A stretch of 64,000 nucleotides of DNA from Verrucomicrobiota bacterium (GTDB lineage Bacteria; Verrucomicrobiota; Verrucomicrobiia; Limisphaerales; UBA9464), in assembly GCA_947454705.1 (NCBI GenBank), contig CANGKZ010000011.1:1-64000 (forward strand), given 5' to 3'. The notes under the pieces are model-generated. The model had not been told where the DNA came from. It did no database searches and was given only the letters and a program-made list of their open reading frames with translations. Shown here piece after piece: positions 43,062 to 52,780 of the stretch (the stretch's first letter is position 1; each line of letters begins with the position of its first letter). A program made the position numbers and the translations under genes.

Positions 43062-45005
43062 GTGCACCCGCGAATGGTTTCCCGGCTGACCGCGTTCCTC
43101 GCGGGCGTGACCGCCATCGCGGCCGCGCTGCTGACCGGTTGCTCGCCTTCACCGACGCCGCCAACGGCTTCCAACACTCCCGTTTCCCAGCCCGGTGCCG
43201 CGGTGGCTCCCGAACCCGGTTTGGATCCCGCAGTGCTCCCGGTGGTTTCCGCCACGAATGGATATGTGGGGTCGTCGTCGTGCCAGGAATGCCATGCCGA
43301 TCCGTATGAGAGCTGGCACCGGAGCTATCATCGCACGATGACCCAGCTCGCCGATGCCAAGACGGTCAAGGCCCGGTTCGATCACGTGGTGCTGACCAAC
43401 GACGGCACGCGATTCACCCTGAGCACGCGCAGCAACGAGCTTTGGGTGCGCATGGAACGCGCCGCCCAGCGCAACTCCGATGCGGTTAAACCGGAGGCGG
43501 CCGAGGCCCCCATCACATTGGTGACGGGATCTCATCACATGCAGGTGTTCTGGCTGCCCAACGGGATGGGAAATTGTCAGATCGGATTTCCCTTCACCTG
43601 GCTCATTCCCGAGCAGCGGTGGGTGCCGCGAAATTCGACTTTCCTGCGTCCGCCCGATGCGCAACACCGCGCCGAGACATGGAACATCGTCTGCAGCCGC
43701 TGCCACACCACGGCGCCGGAACCGCATTTGAACCGGCAGGAGCGCACCTTTGCCACGCAGGTGGCGGAGTTTGGAATTTCCTGCGAGGCGTGCCACGGAC
43801 CTGCGGAGCGTCACGTGGCCCTGGAGCGGGACCGACGCAAACAGGGGCTCGCGCAGAAGGATCCCAAACTCGATCACGCGATTGTCCATCCGGAGAAGCT
43901 CGATCCGGCGCGGGCCTCGCAAGTCTGCGCGTTCTGCCACTCGATGAAGTGGTACGATCGGAACGAGGGATGGTCGGAGACTGGCTTCCGGTTCCGTCCG
44001 GGCGATGATCTCGAAGCCACCACTCCGGTAATCCGTCCGCGGCATCTCGATCAACAGCCCTGGCTGAACCGGGTGTTGGCGGCGAATCCGGATCTGTTGA
44101 ACGACTACTTCTGGCCCGATGGCATGATCCGGGTGAGTGGACGCGAGTACAACGGCTTGATCGAATCGCCCTGTTTCAAGGGCGGGAAGTTCTCCTGCCT
44201 CTCGTGTCATTCGCTTCACAACAGCGAACCGGACGATCAGCTCGCGCGCAATCGCACCGACAACCGGGCCTGCATCCAGTGTCATCCGAAATACCGCGAG
44301 ACCGCGGCCGTGGCGGCGCACACGCATCACGCTCCGAATTCTTCGGGCAGCGAGTGCTACAACTGCCACATGCCCCACACCACCTACGGGGTGCTCTCGG
44401 CGATCCGGAGTCACGAGGTGAGCAGTCCGCGGGTGGCCGATGCCTTGTCCTCGGGGCGTCCCGATGCGTGCTCGTTGTGCCACCTCGACCGGCCGCTTCA
44501 ATGGACCGCCGGCAAGCTCCAGGAATGGTACAAGCAGCCGGTGCCGGCGGCGCTGCCTTCAGGTGCGGATTCCGTGGCGGAATCGGTCCGCATCGCGCTG
44601 ACCGGAAATGCGGGCCAGCGTGCATTGATCACGTGGCACTACGGATGGGAGCCTGCGCTGCGCGCATCGGGGGTTGCCAAAGGGCCCGGCTGGACGGAGC
44701 CCGTTCTCGGGCAGTTGCTCGATGATCCCTATGCTGCGATCCGCTGTCTGGCCGAGCGTTCGCTCAAGCAATCGGGCGGCACGCCACCGGCTGGCTACGA
44801 TTACACGGTCGGCCTTCAGGCGCGGCCCGGGACGCGGGAGGTGGTGTGGAGCCAGTGGATGCAGCGCATCAAATCGGATACGCCGTCAGCGCTGCCTGAG
44901 GCGGTCGCCAAGCGCACGTTGCTCGATCGTCCCGGGGCGATGGCGGAAGCCTTTGCCCCGTGGTTGCAACGGCGGGACGAGCGGCCGATGCGCCTCCGGG
45001 AGTAG
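43062..45005 (+). CDS. Multiheme c-type cytochrome lipoprotein (eight CxxCH)
   Basis: The protein is 647 aa from GTG 43062; ATG 43074 is an alternative. The lipoprotein signal ends AALLTGC (Cys near residue 28). Eight heme motifs are seen in order: CQECH, CSRCH, CEACH, CAFCH, CLSCH, CIQCH, CYNCH and CSLCH. The spacing, with early SYHRTMTQ and a middle WNIVCSRCH then CEACHGPAERH, recalls the planctomycete multiheme proteins related to cytochrome c554. The last 150 residues are heme-free and partly helical. Probable role: electron transfer outside the inner membrane. Confidence 0.9.
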   Translation: MHPRMVSRLTAFLAGVTAIAAALLTGCSPSPTPPTASNTPVSQPGAAVAPEPGLDPAVLPVVSATNGYVGSSSCQECHADPYESWHRSYHRTMTQLADAKTVKARFDHVVLTNDGTRFTLSTRSNELWVRMERAAQRNSDAVKPEAAEAPITLVTGSHHMQVFWLPNGMGNCQIGFPFTWLIPEQRWVPRNSTFLRPPDAQHRAETWNIVCSRCHTTAPEPHLNRQERTFATQVAEFGISCEACHGPAERHVALERDRRKQGLAQKDPKLDHAIVHPEKLDPARASQVCAFCHSMKWYDRNEGWSETGFRFRPGDDLEATTPVIRPRHLDQQPWLNRVLAANPDLLNDYFWPDGMIRVSGREYNGLIESPCFKGGKFSCLSCHSLHNSEPDDQLARNRTDNRACIQCHPKYRETAAVAAHTHHAPNSSGSECYNCHMPHTTYGVLSAIRSHEVSSPRVADALSSGRPDACSLCHLDRPLQWTAGKLQEWYKQPVPAALPSGADSVAESVRIALTGNAGQRALITWHYGWEPALRASGVAKGPGWTEPVLGQLLDDPYAAIRCLAERSLKQSGGTPPAGYDYTVGLQARPGTREVVWSQWMQRIKSDTPSALPEAVAKRTLLDRPGAMAEAFAPWLQRRDERPMRLRE

Positions 45006-45060
45006 CGGAGCGTCTGCCTCCGCGGAGGCGCACCGTGAAGTGCGTTCTACGCGCTGGGAA

Positions 45061-45399
45061 CTAGCGTCCCGCGCCGAGCTGCGAGAGGGAGCGGAAGGCG
45101 GTCTTCGCGGCTTCGTCGGAACCCGACACCATGCGGAGCTGGGTCATCACCTCGCGGGACAACGCGGTGAACTCGGCTTCCGCAGCAGGGGTGGTCACCT
45201 TCTCCCGGAGCTTCGAAAGGGCTTCAACGCAGGCCTCGTATTGCTTCTTCTCCAGCAGCGCCATCACTTCACCCTTGGAATCCAGAGTGGGCGCGAGCGC
45301 GGAGGTGGGAGCGGCAGTTTCCTCCTTGCCCTTGCAGCCGGTGAGGGCGAGCGCGGCGATCAGGGTGAGAATCAGGCTGAGGGGGCGAAGGGTGGTCAT
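45061..45399 (-). CDS. Small lipoprotein, function unknown
   Basis: ATG 45399 gives 112 aa. The signal MTTLRPLSLILTLIAALALTGC ends in a good lipobox. The mature part is a mixed, largely helical stretch (GEVMALLEKKQYEACVEALSKLREKV, EFTALSREVMTQLRMVSG). It resembles the small lipoprotein preceding pseudopilin 2 in size and position beside a pseudopilin gene, but not in sequence. A terminator for the neighbouring pseudopilin lies between the two. Confidence 0.75.
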   Translation of the reverse strand: MTTLRPLSLILTLIAALALTGCKGKEETAAPTSALAPTLDSKGEVMALLEKKQYEACVEALSKLREKVTTPAAEAEFTALSREVMTQLRMVSGSDEAAKTAFRSLSQLGAGR

Positions 45400-45463
45400 A
45401 AAAGGTTCGTAGTTTGGATGGGGAAAACGGCCTTTCCCTCGCCTGTTCGGGATCGCGTGTCCA

Positions 45464-45499
45464 TAAAAAAACACAGGCCGGGGAAGCCCCGGCCTGTGT
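45464..45499 (-). terminator. Intrinsic terminator of pseudopilin 3
   Basis: On the minus strand ACACAGGCCGGGG, loop CTT, CCCCGGCCTGTGT is followed by a run of T residues (A7 on the plus strand at 45464-45470). It is a perfect 13-bp stem, about 25 bp after the stop of gene 45524-46381. Confidence 0.92.
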
Positions 45500-45523
45500 G
45501 GAGGAAACCGTTTTCAGGTTTCG

Positions 45524-46381
45524 TTAGTTCTTGCGGTAGGCAGGTCCGCAGTAGAGGTCGTTCGGCTTCGGATCCGTCTTGCCGAGCTGCATGTATGCCT
45601 TCCACTTGATGATGCCGGAGGAGCCACCGAAGCGGCCGAGCATAGCGCCACCCCCGAGATCCTTGGTGTTGCTGGTGTAGGCGTTCGCGCCGGCGTGACG
45701 CTGGGAGACGCCTTCAGCGCCGTCCTGCGGGTTGTTGCTGGCGTCGTTGAAGAAGAACGGATTGGTCTCGTCCTGCTCCCAGAGCTGGATGTCGGTGGCG
45801 AGGAAGTCCGAGATCTTGTAGGTCTTTCCGGCGAGGTCGTTCACCGGGTAACCGGCCGTGGTGCCGTTCCAGCAGTAGGAGGTCACCTTCACCGGACGTC
45901 CGAGCCACCAGGCCTTGAACTTGCCGGTGTTGCGGGTGGCGATGTCCTTCGGGCAGTACATCACGTTGACCGTGCTCAGGAAGGGTCCGAGCTGGCCGAC
46001 TTTGAAGAACTGGACCTGATTGGAATACTCCTTGGAATTGATGTCCTTGCCGGCGCAGGAGACCGGAGCCGCGGGTCCGCCCGGGATGCGGTTCTTGTTC
46101 GCCGTGGCGTAGGCCCAGCCATCGGGGCCGGTCAGATCACCACCCCAGGTCGGGTGCGCATTGTAGTCGCTGTTGTCCGCCGCATACATGTGGTTGGACA
46201 GCAGGATCTGTTTCACGTTGTTGATGTCCAACGTGAGCTGGGCGCGATCTTTGGCGCGGCCCAGTGCGGGCAGGAGCATGCCGGCGAGAATCGCGATGAT
46301 CGCGATCACGACGAGCAACTCAATGAGGGTGAATGCCGAAAGTTTCGGCTGCGTCGGTTTGTAGGTTTTGGTGCGAATCAT
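45524..46381 (-). CDS. Prepilin-type protein 3
   Basis: ATG 46381 gives 285 aa. The class III signal is [18 protein letters not shown] with [16 protein letters not shown] after it. Unlike the other three copies it lacks a clean H-X9-DG: the C-terminus has [11 protein letters not shown] and then [11 protein letters not shown]. This is the most diverged member and may belong to another sub-family. It is divergently oriented to the FG-GAP gene at 46572 and has its own terminator. Confidence 0.88.
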   Translation of the reverse strand: MIRTKTYKPTQPKLSAFTLIELLVVIAIIAILAGMLLPALGRAKDRAQLTLDINNVKQILLSNHMYAADNSDYNAHPTWGGDLTGPDGWAYATANKNRIPGGPAAPVSCAGKDINSKEYSNQVQFFKVGQLGPFLSTVNVMYCPKDIATRNTGKFKAWWLGRPVKVTSYCWNGTTAGYPVNDLAGKTYKISDFLATDIQLWEQDETNPFFFNDASNNPQDGAEGVSQRHAGANAYTSNTKDLGGGAMLGRFGGSSGIIKWKAYMQLGKTDPKPNDLYCGPAYRKN

Positions 46382-46571
46382 ACGGCCGGGACTCCTCGAC
46401 ACCAAAAGTGGCGCCGGTACGTGGTGCGGGCTGATTTCGCGACGTTATGAGGGGCATCGGTGAAGTCAATCGTGGATTTTCCAGTGCCCGGTTGCGTCGT
46501 ACCCCGAAGGGATCCCCGCCTCCCGGCTCGACCTCCGGCGGTCTTCTGGCATCCAATGGGCCTGCATCACC

Positions 46572-48932
46572 ATGCGACCCGGACTTCCACGTCTTCTAGC
46601 GCTCGTTGCCGTCCTGATTGGACTGGCCGGATGGGCAATCGTGCGGCGGGACCGCACGCGATCCCCAGCGCCGCGGGCCGTCACGGCCGAGGTGGACCGC
46701 AAACTGGACGAGGCGGCACGGGCCTATCTGGCTCTGGATGCGCGCGAGCAGGCGGCCGATGCGCAATCCTGGGGCGGGGAGCTCGACGCCGAACTTCACG
46801 AGGATGAGCTGAACCGGTTCTGGGACGCCTTGAACGCCTCCCCTGCGCCCTGGCCCGTATTGAAGTTGGTTTCCTCGCAGCTTTCGCGAATGGACCTGCC
46901 GCGATTGCAGACGCTGCCGGGATCGGCCCACGGAATTCAACGTTGGGCTTCCGCGCCCCATCCGCCCGCGACGGATCTGGAATCCTTCGACCCGGCAAAA
47001 TGGGCCGAGCGGCTGGCCCGCTGGGAATCGGAAGGATGGGTGCTCGGCCGAACCCACTGGAAGCTCACCCGCCATGCCCCTGCGACACCCCAGACTGCGG
47101 CGCGATCCCGCATCGAGGCCACCCTCCCGCTGGAGCTTCCGGCGAAACAGCAGCGAATCTGGATTTCTGCGACGGCAGATGTGGAATGGACCCGACCCAA
47201 CCCGGGAACCTCACCGGCGGTGTCGAAGATTCGCGTGGAGTCGATGGAGCTGCTTTCGCGGAGTGGTCCGCTTCCGTTTGTGTCGTGGCTGAATTCAGAA
47301 ATCCCGACCGGGCTGCGCGAGTTCATGGATCCGTTGATCGTCGCCGATTTTGACGGGGATGGATTTGTTGAGCCGGCCATGGTGGGTGCGAACAAGATCT
47401 GGTGGAACCGGCCTGGCGCCGGAGGTCGACGCGAGTTCGTCGCGGAGACCCTCGCGAATCTGACTCCCGATCCCGTGGTGGCGGCGGCCCGGGCGGATGT
47501 GAACGGGGACGGTGCGGCAGATCTCATCCTGGCCAGCGCGCGCGGACTCGAGATGGTTCCGGGCACGGCCGAAGGTCGCACCTCAGGCAGTCCGGTCCTC
47601 GTCTGGTCGGCCCAGACCCCGTGGCGTCATCCCCAAGCCATCGCGGTGGGAGATGTCGATGGAGATGGTGACAACGACGTCTGGGTCTGCCAGTACAAGA
47701 TCCCGTATCAGGGCGGACAATTCCCCACGCCATTTCACGACGCCAACGACGGCTTCCCGGGAACGCTCCTGCTCAATGACGGGAAGGGGCACTTCACCGA
47801 CGCCACCGAATCCTCCGGGCTGGGCTCCCTTCGGAATCGTCGGGCATACAGCGCATCGTTCATTGATGTAAACGGTGACGGGCGGCTGGATCTGGTTCAG
47901 GTGAGCGATTTCGCCGGACTCGATGTCTGGCTCGGGGATGGTGCCGGGCATTTTCGTCGGGAGAGCGATTCACTGGGCGAGCGCCGGCTCGGATTCGGCA
48001 TGGCCCACGCGGTGGCGGATTTGAACGGCGACGGGCGGCCGGATCTGCTCATGCTCGGAATGGATTCGCCGGTGGCCGAACGGATGGACGCTGCCGGATG
48101 GAACCGCACGGACGCGCCCGCACCGGCGAAATTCCGCGGGCCGATGACCTTCGGGAATCGCCTCTTTTTTGGAACAGGTTCGGGACTGGGCCTCGCTCCG
48201 GCCGATGGGGCCATGGCCGATGCGTTGCGTCACACGGGATGGAGCTGGGCGGCGGCGTTTGCGGATTTTGACAACGACCGGCGGCTCGATCTTGCGGTGG
48301 CTGCGGGCCACGAAACCCGCGCCAGCACGCGCGACTACGAACGGCAGTTCTGGCGGCACGATCTCTATGCGGCCGGTTCCACCAATGATGCAGCGGCGGA
48401 GTTGTTCTTCCGCACCGCCGCGGGCCGCCGCAAGGCCGATGGCGCGAGCTACGGAGGATGGCAGATGTCGCAGCTTCGCCTGAACGCCGGCGGAGCGGAT
48501 TTTCCGGAGGTGGCGTGGCTGCTCGGGGTCGCCGTGCCCGAGGATTGCCGGAATCTGGTGGCCGAAGATGTGGATGGCGATGGACGTCTGGATTTGATCC
48601 TCACCACGTCCGCAGGATGGCCGGCGCGCAAGCAGCGTCTGATGGTGTATCACAACGAACTCGCCGCGACCGGACACTGGATCGGATTCCGACTCGACGG
48701 TCATGGTCGCTCGCCCGTGGGCGCGCGCGTGGAGTTGGTCGATTCCGTGGGGCGACAAACGCGCTGGGTGTTGGCCGGGGATTCGTTTCGGAGCCAGTCG
48801 TCCGGCCGGGTCCACTTCGGTCTGGGCGCGGCCCAGCCGGTGTCGGCCGTGGTGCATTGGCCCGGTGGAGGGCAGACGCGATTGGAACGTCCCAAAGTCG
48901 ATACGTGGCACTCCGTGGATCCCACGCCATGA
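46572..48932 (+). CDS. Membrane-anchored FG-GAP/VCBS protein, paralogue A
   Basis: A protein of 786 aa. An N-terminal membrane anchor (LPRLLALVAVLIGLAGWAIV, about 5-24) is followed by a helical segment with KLDEAARAYLALDAREQAADAQ. A beta-rich domain occupies about 130-240. FG-GAP repeats (about 255-670) contain DFDGDGFVE, DVNGDGAAD, DVDGDGDND, DVNGDGRLD, DLNGDGRPD and DVDGDGRLD. The C-terminus resembles ASPIC/UnbV (VGARVELVDSVGRQ, FRSQSSGRVHFGLG). It overlaps its paralogue at 48929 by four bases (ATGA). Confidence 0.88.
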   Translation: MRPGLPRLLALVAVLIGLAGWAIVRRDRTRSPAPRAVTAEVDRKLDEAARAYLALDAREQAADAQSWGGELDAELHEDELNRFWDALNASPAPWPVLKLVSSQLSRMDLPRLQTLPGSAHGIQRWASAPHPPATDLESFDPAKWAERLARWESEGWVLGRTHWKLTRHAPATPQTAARSRIEATLPLELPAKQQRIWISATADVEWTRPNPGTSPAVSKIRVESMELLSRSGPLPFVSWLNSEIPTGLREFMDPLIVADFDGDGFVEPAMVGANKIWWNRPGAGGRREFVAETLANLTPDPVVAAARADVNGDGAADLILASARGLEMVPGTAEGRTSGSPVLVWSAQTPWRHPQAIAVGDVDGDGDNDVWVCQYKIPYQGGQFPTPFHDANDGFPGTLLLNDGKGHFTDATESSGLGSLRNRRAYSASFIDVNGDGRLDLVQVSDFAGLDVWLGDGAGHFRRESDSLGERRLGFGMAHAVADLNGDGRPDLLMLGMDSPVAERMDAAGWNRTDAPAPAKFRGPMTFGNRLFFGTGSGLGLAPADGAMADALRHTGWSWAAAFADFDNDRRLDLAVAAGHETRASTRDYERQFWRHDLYAAGSTNDAAAELFFRTAAGRRKADGASYGGWQMSQLRLNAGGADFPEVAWLLGVAVPEDCRNLVAEDVDGDGRLDLILTTSAGWPARKQRLMVYHNELAATGHWIGFRLDGHGRSPVGARVELVDSVGRQTRWVLAGDSFRSQSSGRVHFGLGAAQPVSAVVHWPGGGQTRLERPKVDTWHSVDPTP

Positions 48933-51274
48933 GCGCTTCGCACCGTCGAGTCTTCGGTGCGATCGCTTCCGTCGCGGTGGCGCTGGGTATTGGCGGCGGA
49001 ATTCTATGGTGGGGCTTGAAACCGGAGCCGGCCGATTCGCCCGCGCCCGCGCCCTCCTCCGCATCGGTTCAGGAGTCCACTTCGCCCCTCGCTCGATTTG
49101 AGGCCGGGCTGAAACACATCGATGACACGGTCTGGTCGCGCGAACTGCTGGCGCAGGAATGCGGACGAACTTTGGAGCTCTTCTGGGATTCGTTGAACCC
49201 ATCATCGAACCGCTGGGCGGTGATCCGCGAGTTTGATCCAGGGCGGGTGACTCTCGGGAGTTGGGCGGGTGAAACCCAAGGCCCGCTGGGAATTCGATCG
49301 CGGGCTTCCCAGCCAGGCGGTCGCGAGTTGGGAGCTGCGGAATGGAAGGAGTGGGTTGCTGGATTTGAACGAGCCGGTTGGACGATCGATGGCATTGAGC
49401 TTCGCCATCGTGCCTTTGATGCAAAGGCCGATGGGTCTCCGGATCGGAGCCGGTGGAGTCTTCGCATCGATGCCACGCACGTCGCACGCGGTGCGCGCGC
49501 GACGGTGCAGGGCGAAGTCGGAGTGGCCTGGGGGGACCGCGATCCGGCCACGGGGCGATGGAGGCTTGCAGGAGTGGATGCGAGCCGACTGCAGCTGACG
49601 TTTCGCGAGGGGCCCGGCGGCTTCGCGCCAGTGTTGTCGGAGGTGATCGAGCCGCTGCGCAAGGGCGGGGCGATTGACCCGATATTGGTGCACGACCTCG
49701 ATGGAGATGGATTTCCCGAAGTGCTGTTGCCTGCGGTGAACCGGGTGTATTCGCGCACGGCATCGGGTGGATATGTTTCGCGTTCGCTCGTGAAAACGCT
49801 CCCCACGGAGTTGTTGGCCGCGGTGATGACGGACCTCGATGCCGATGGCGTTGCCGATCTGATCGGGGCGGATCGCAACGGGTTGTTGATGTGGCGCGGG
49901 CTTCCCGGCGGGGCGTTTGCGGATCCTCCGCGGCGAATTTGGAGCCCATCGTTGCCGATGGTAAATCCGGCGGTCATCGCGGCTGCGGATGTGAATCACG
50001 ACGGCAGGATCGATCTCTTCATCGGGCAATATCGCGTTCCCACGATCGGACAGATTCTCTCCCCGAGTTTTCACGCGGCGAACGACGGGCATCCGGCGTT
50101 TCTCCTGATTCAGGATTCGGAGGGCGGATTTCGCGACGCGACGGATTCCGCCGGGTTGTCGGCGCGGCGGCATCGGCGGGTGTACAGCGCGGTGTTCGGA
50201 GACTTCGGCGGCGGATCCGGTGCAGACCTGGCGCTGGTCAGCGATTTCGCGGGCATCGATTTGTTTTCCAACGACGGAACCGGGCGGTTCACGAATGTCA
50301 CCGCGCGTGCGCTTCCGGAGTCGCACGCCTTTGGAATGGGAACCGCGGTGGCGGACTTCAATGGCGATGGCCGGCTCGACCTGCTGATGATCGGGATGAA
50401 TTCCTCCACGGTGGATCGACTGGATCACCTCGGGCTGCGGCGACCGGACGACGCGACGGATCCGACGCTGAGGGGAAGGATGACCTGGGGAAATCGCATG
50501 TACCTCGCGCAGCCGGACGGACGGTTTGCGGCGGATCCGCACGAGGCGGTGATCGCGCGATCCGGCTGGGCCTGGGGAGTGGCGGCGACGGATTTTGACA
50601 ACGATTCCCGGCCGGATCTTTACATCGTCAACGGCCACGTCAGCGGCCGAACCGTGCAGGATTACGAATCCGAATTCTGGCTGCATGACATCTACATCGA
50701 TCGATCCGTGGATGATCGCACGGCGACCTCGTACTTCATGCGCAAGCACGGGGCGACGCGCGGCGATGGGTGGTCGTATGGCGGCTACGAGCGGAACCGA
50801 TTGTACCTAAATCGGGGCACCGAAGGTTATCTGGAAGCCGGGCATCCCCTCGGGGTGGCGATGCCCGAGGATTGCCGCAATGCGGTGTCGGCGGATTTGG
50901 ACGGGGACGGGCGTGAGGACTTGATCGTGACCACGCTGGAGGTCTGGCCGGTGGTGCAGCAAACGCTGCGGATCTATCGCAACGCGCTCCCGACGACCGG
51001 TCACTGGATCGGGTTCCGATTCGAAAGAACCTCCCGCGGCGTGCCGGTGGAGGGAACGCGGGTGCGCCTCACTGCGGGCGGACGCACGCGGGTTTCGCAG
51101 GTGGTGAACGGCGATTCGTTTCGGAGCCAGCAGCCGTTGGAGCTGCACTTCGGATTGGGGGCGGTGGCGGAAGTCGAATCGGCACAAATCCTCTGGCCGG
51201 ATGGAACGACGCAGACCCTGGCAAAACCGGTTTTGGATCGATGGACCACGGTGCGTGCGCCGGTGGGGAAGTAG
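48929..51274 (+). CDS. Membrane-anchored FG-GAP/VCBS protein, paralogue B
   Basis: ATG 48929 gives 781 aa. The larger ORF from 48458 is an extension inside paralogue A. The anchor is VFGAIASVAVALGIGGGILWW. The architecture repeats that of paralogue A: helical N-part (FEAGLKHIDDTVWSRELLAQE), beta domain, then FG-GAP repeats (DLDGDGFPE, DLDADGVAD, DVNHDGRID, DFNGDGRLD, DFDNDSRPD, DLDGDGRED) and a C-terminal ASPIC/UnbV-like domain (TRVRLTAGGRTRVSQVVNGDSFRSQ, HFGLG). The two are co-translated tandem duplicates and may form a heteromer. Confidence 0.88.
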   Translation: MSASHRRVFGAIASVAVALGIGGGILWWGLKPEPADSPAPAPSSASVQESTSPLARFEAGLKHIDDTVWSRELLAQECGRTLELFWDSLNPSSNRWAVIREFDPGRVTLGSWAGETQGPLGIRSRASQPGGRELGAAEWKEWVAGFERAGWTIDGIELRHRAFDAKADGSPDRSRWSLRIDATHVARGARATVQGEVGVAWGDRDPATGRWRLAGVDASRLQLTFREGPGGFAPVLSEVIEPLRKGGAIDPILVHDLDGDGFPEVLLPAVNRVYSRTASGGYVSRSLVKTLPTELLAAVMTDLDADGVADLIGADRNGLLMWRGLPGGAFADPPRRIWSPSLPMVNPAVIAAADVNHDGRIDLFIGQYRVPTIGQILSPSFHAANDGHPAFLLIQDSEGGFRDATDSAGLSARRHRRVYSAVFGDFGGGSGADLALVSDFAGIDLFSNDGTGRFTNVTARALPESHAFGMGTAVADFNGDGRLDLLMIGMNSSTVDRLDHLGLRRPDDATDPTLRGRMTWGNRMYLAQPDGRFAADPHEAVIARSGWAWGVAATDFDNDSRPDLYIVNGHVSGRTVQDYESEFWLHDIYIDRSVDDRTATSYFMRKHGATRGDGWSYGGYERNRLYLNRGTEGYLEAGHPLGVAMPEDCRNAVSADLDGDGREDLIVTTLEVWPVVQQTLRIYRNALPTTGHWIGFRFERTSRGVPVEGTRVRLTAGGRTRVSQVVNGDSFRSQQPLELHFGLGAVAEVESAQILWPDGTTQTLAKPVLDRWTTVRAPVGK

Positions 51275-51417
51275 TCGAATTCCGCACGCCTCTGCCGTCC
51301 CTGCGGGACTCGAAGCCTCCGTTTCATAAGAACCCAGGCCTGAAGTCATGGGCTATTTTCGTTCCCGTTCGTCGGAGCTTGGGAGCGGCGCCGATTTACG
51401 GCGGCGGCTTAGTTCCG

Positions 51418-51448
51418 CTTCAACGCTTCAACTTTTCAACCCGTCAAC
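51418..51448 (+). repeat. TTCAAC tandem tract in the 314-bp gap before pseudopilin 4
   Basis: The stretch CTTCAACGCTTCAAC TTTTCAACC is almost identical to tracts at 474-503, 3824-3856 and 52735-52768. Just upstream (51390-51405) is a weak palindrome, GCGCCG...CGGCGG. The rest of 51275-51588 holds nothing I can name beyond the upstream region of pseudopilin 4. Confidence 0.7.
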
Positions 51449-51588
51449 CTGCTCCGCCCCTGGAGCCCTCTTTCGTTGCCGGCCCCAAAGCACCTCGGAA
51501 CCGACTGTGCGAGTGCGCCCACTCAGTTGCTTCTTGCCATTTTGCCCAAGATTCCACATAGCATTGCCAGTTCCCAACGATCCCTCAA

Positions 51589-52452
<864 letters not shown>

Positions 52453-52478
52453 GCGCGAACGAGTCGGTTTTCAAAAAC

Positions 52479-52512
52479 ACAAAACCCCGCGGAAAAATCC
52501 GCGGGGTTTTTG
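52479..52512 (+). terminator. Intrinsic terminator after pseudopilin 4
   Basis: AAAACCCCGCGGA, loop AAAA, TCCGCGGGGTTTTT. The stem is GC-rich and flanked by A and T runs, so it may work in both directions. It lies 27 bp after the stop codon. Confidence 0.92.
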
Positions 52513-52592
52513 CTTATCGGAAGGCGGGGATGAATCCGCGTGGCTCTTCGGTTTCCACGACGAAACTCAGGGTGGCGGCATCGGCTCCGTTA

Positions 52593-52697
52593 AAAGCGGT
52601 AGAGGACTACCGCAGTCCAAGACCTGGCGGAGGTTGCAGCGCGGGGAGTGAAGTCGCGACAGCGTCGTGGAGTGCGCCAGTCCTCTGGCGCTTTCGG
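52593..52697 (-). repeat. Extragenic hairpin repeat, family 2, copy 2
   Basis: Reverse-orientation copy of 564-667. It is followed after a short gap by a TTCAAC tract (52735-52768). Together with the terminator these fill the 328-bp gap between pseudopilin 4 and fabF; no gene is seen there. Confidence 0.8.
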
Positions 52698-52734
52698 ATG
52701 CAGGACGCGCCTCCGGGGTTGTCGTCCGCATTCC

Positions 52735-52768
52735 CCTTCAACGCTTCAACTTTTCAACCCTTCAACCG
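52735..52768 (+). repeat. TTCAAC tandem tract
   Basis: TTCAACGCTTCAAC TTTTCAACCCTTCAAC: tandem units of roughly eight bases built on TTCAAC, the same as in the family 1 repeats. It lies immediately downstream of the fabF stop codon. Confidence 0.7.
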
Positions 52769-52780
52769 CGGTCTCCCGCC

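Noticed and set aside
47970-50749. Long minus-strand ORFs (659 and 515 aa)
   Set aside because: Both lie antisense to the FG-GAP paralogues, whose repeated DxDGDG motifs are clearly coding.
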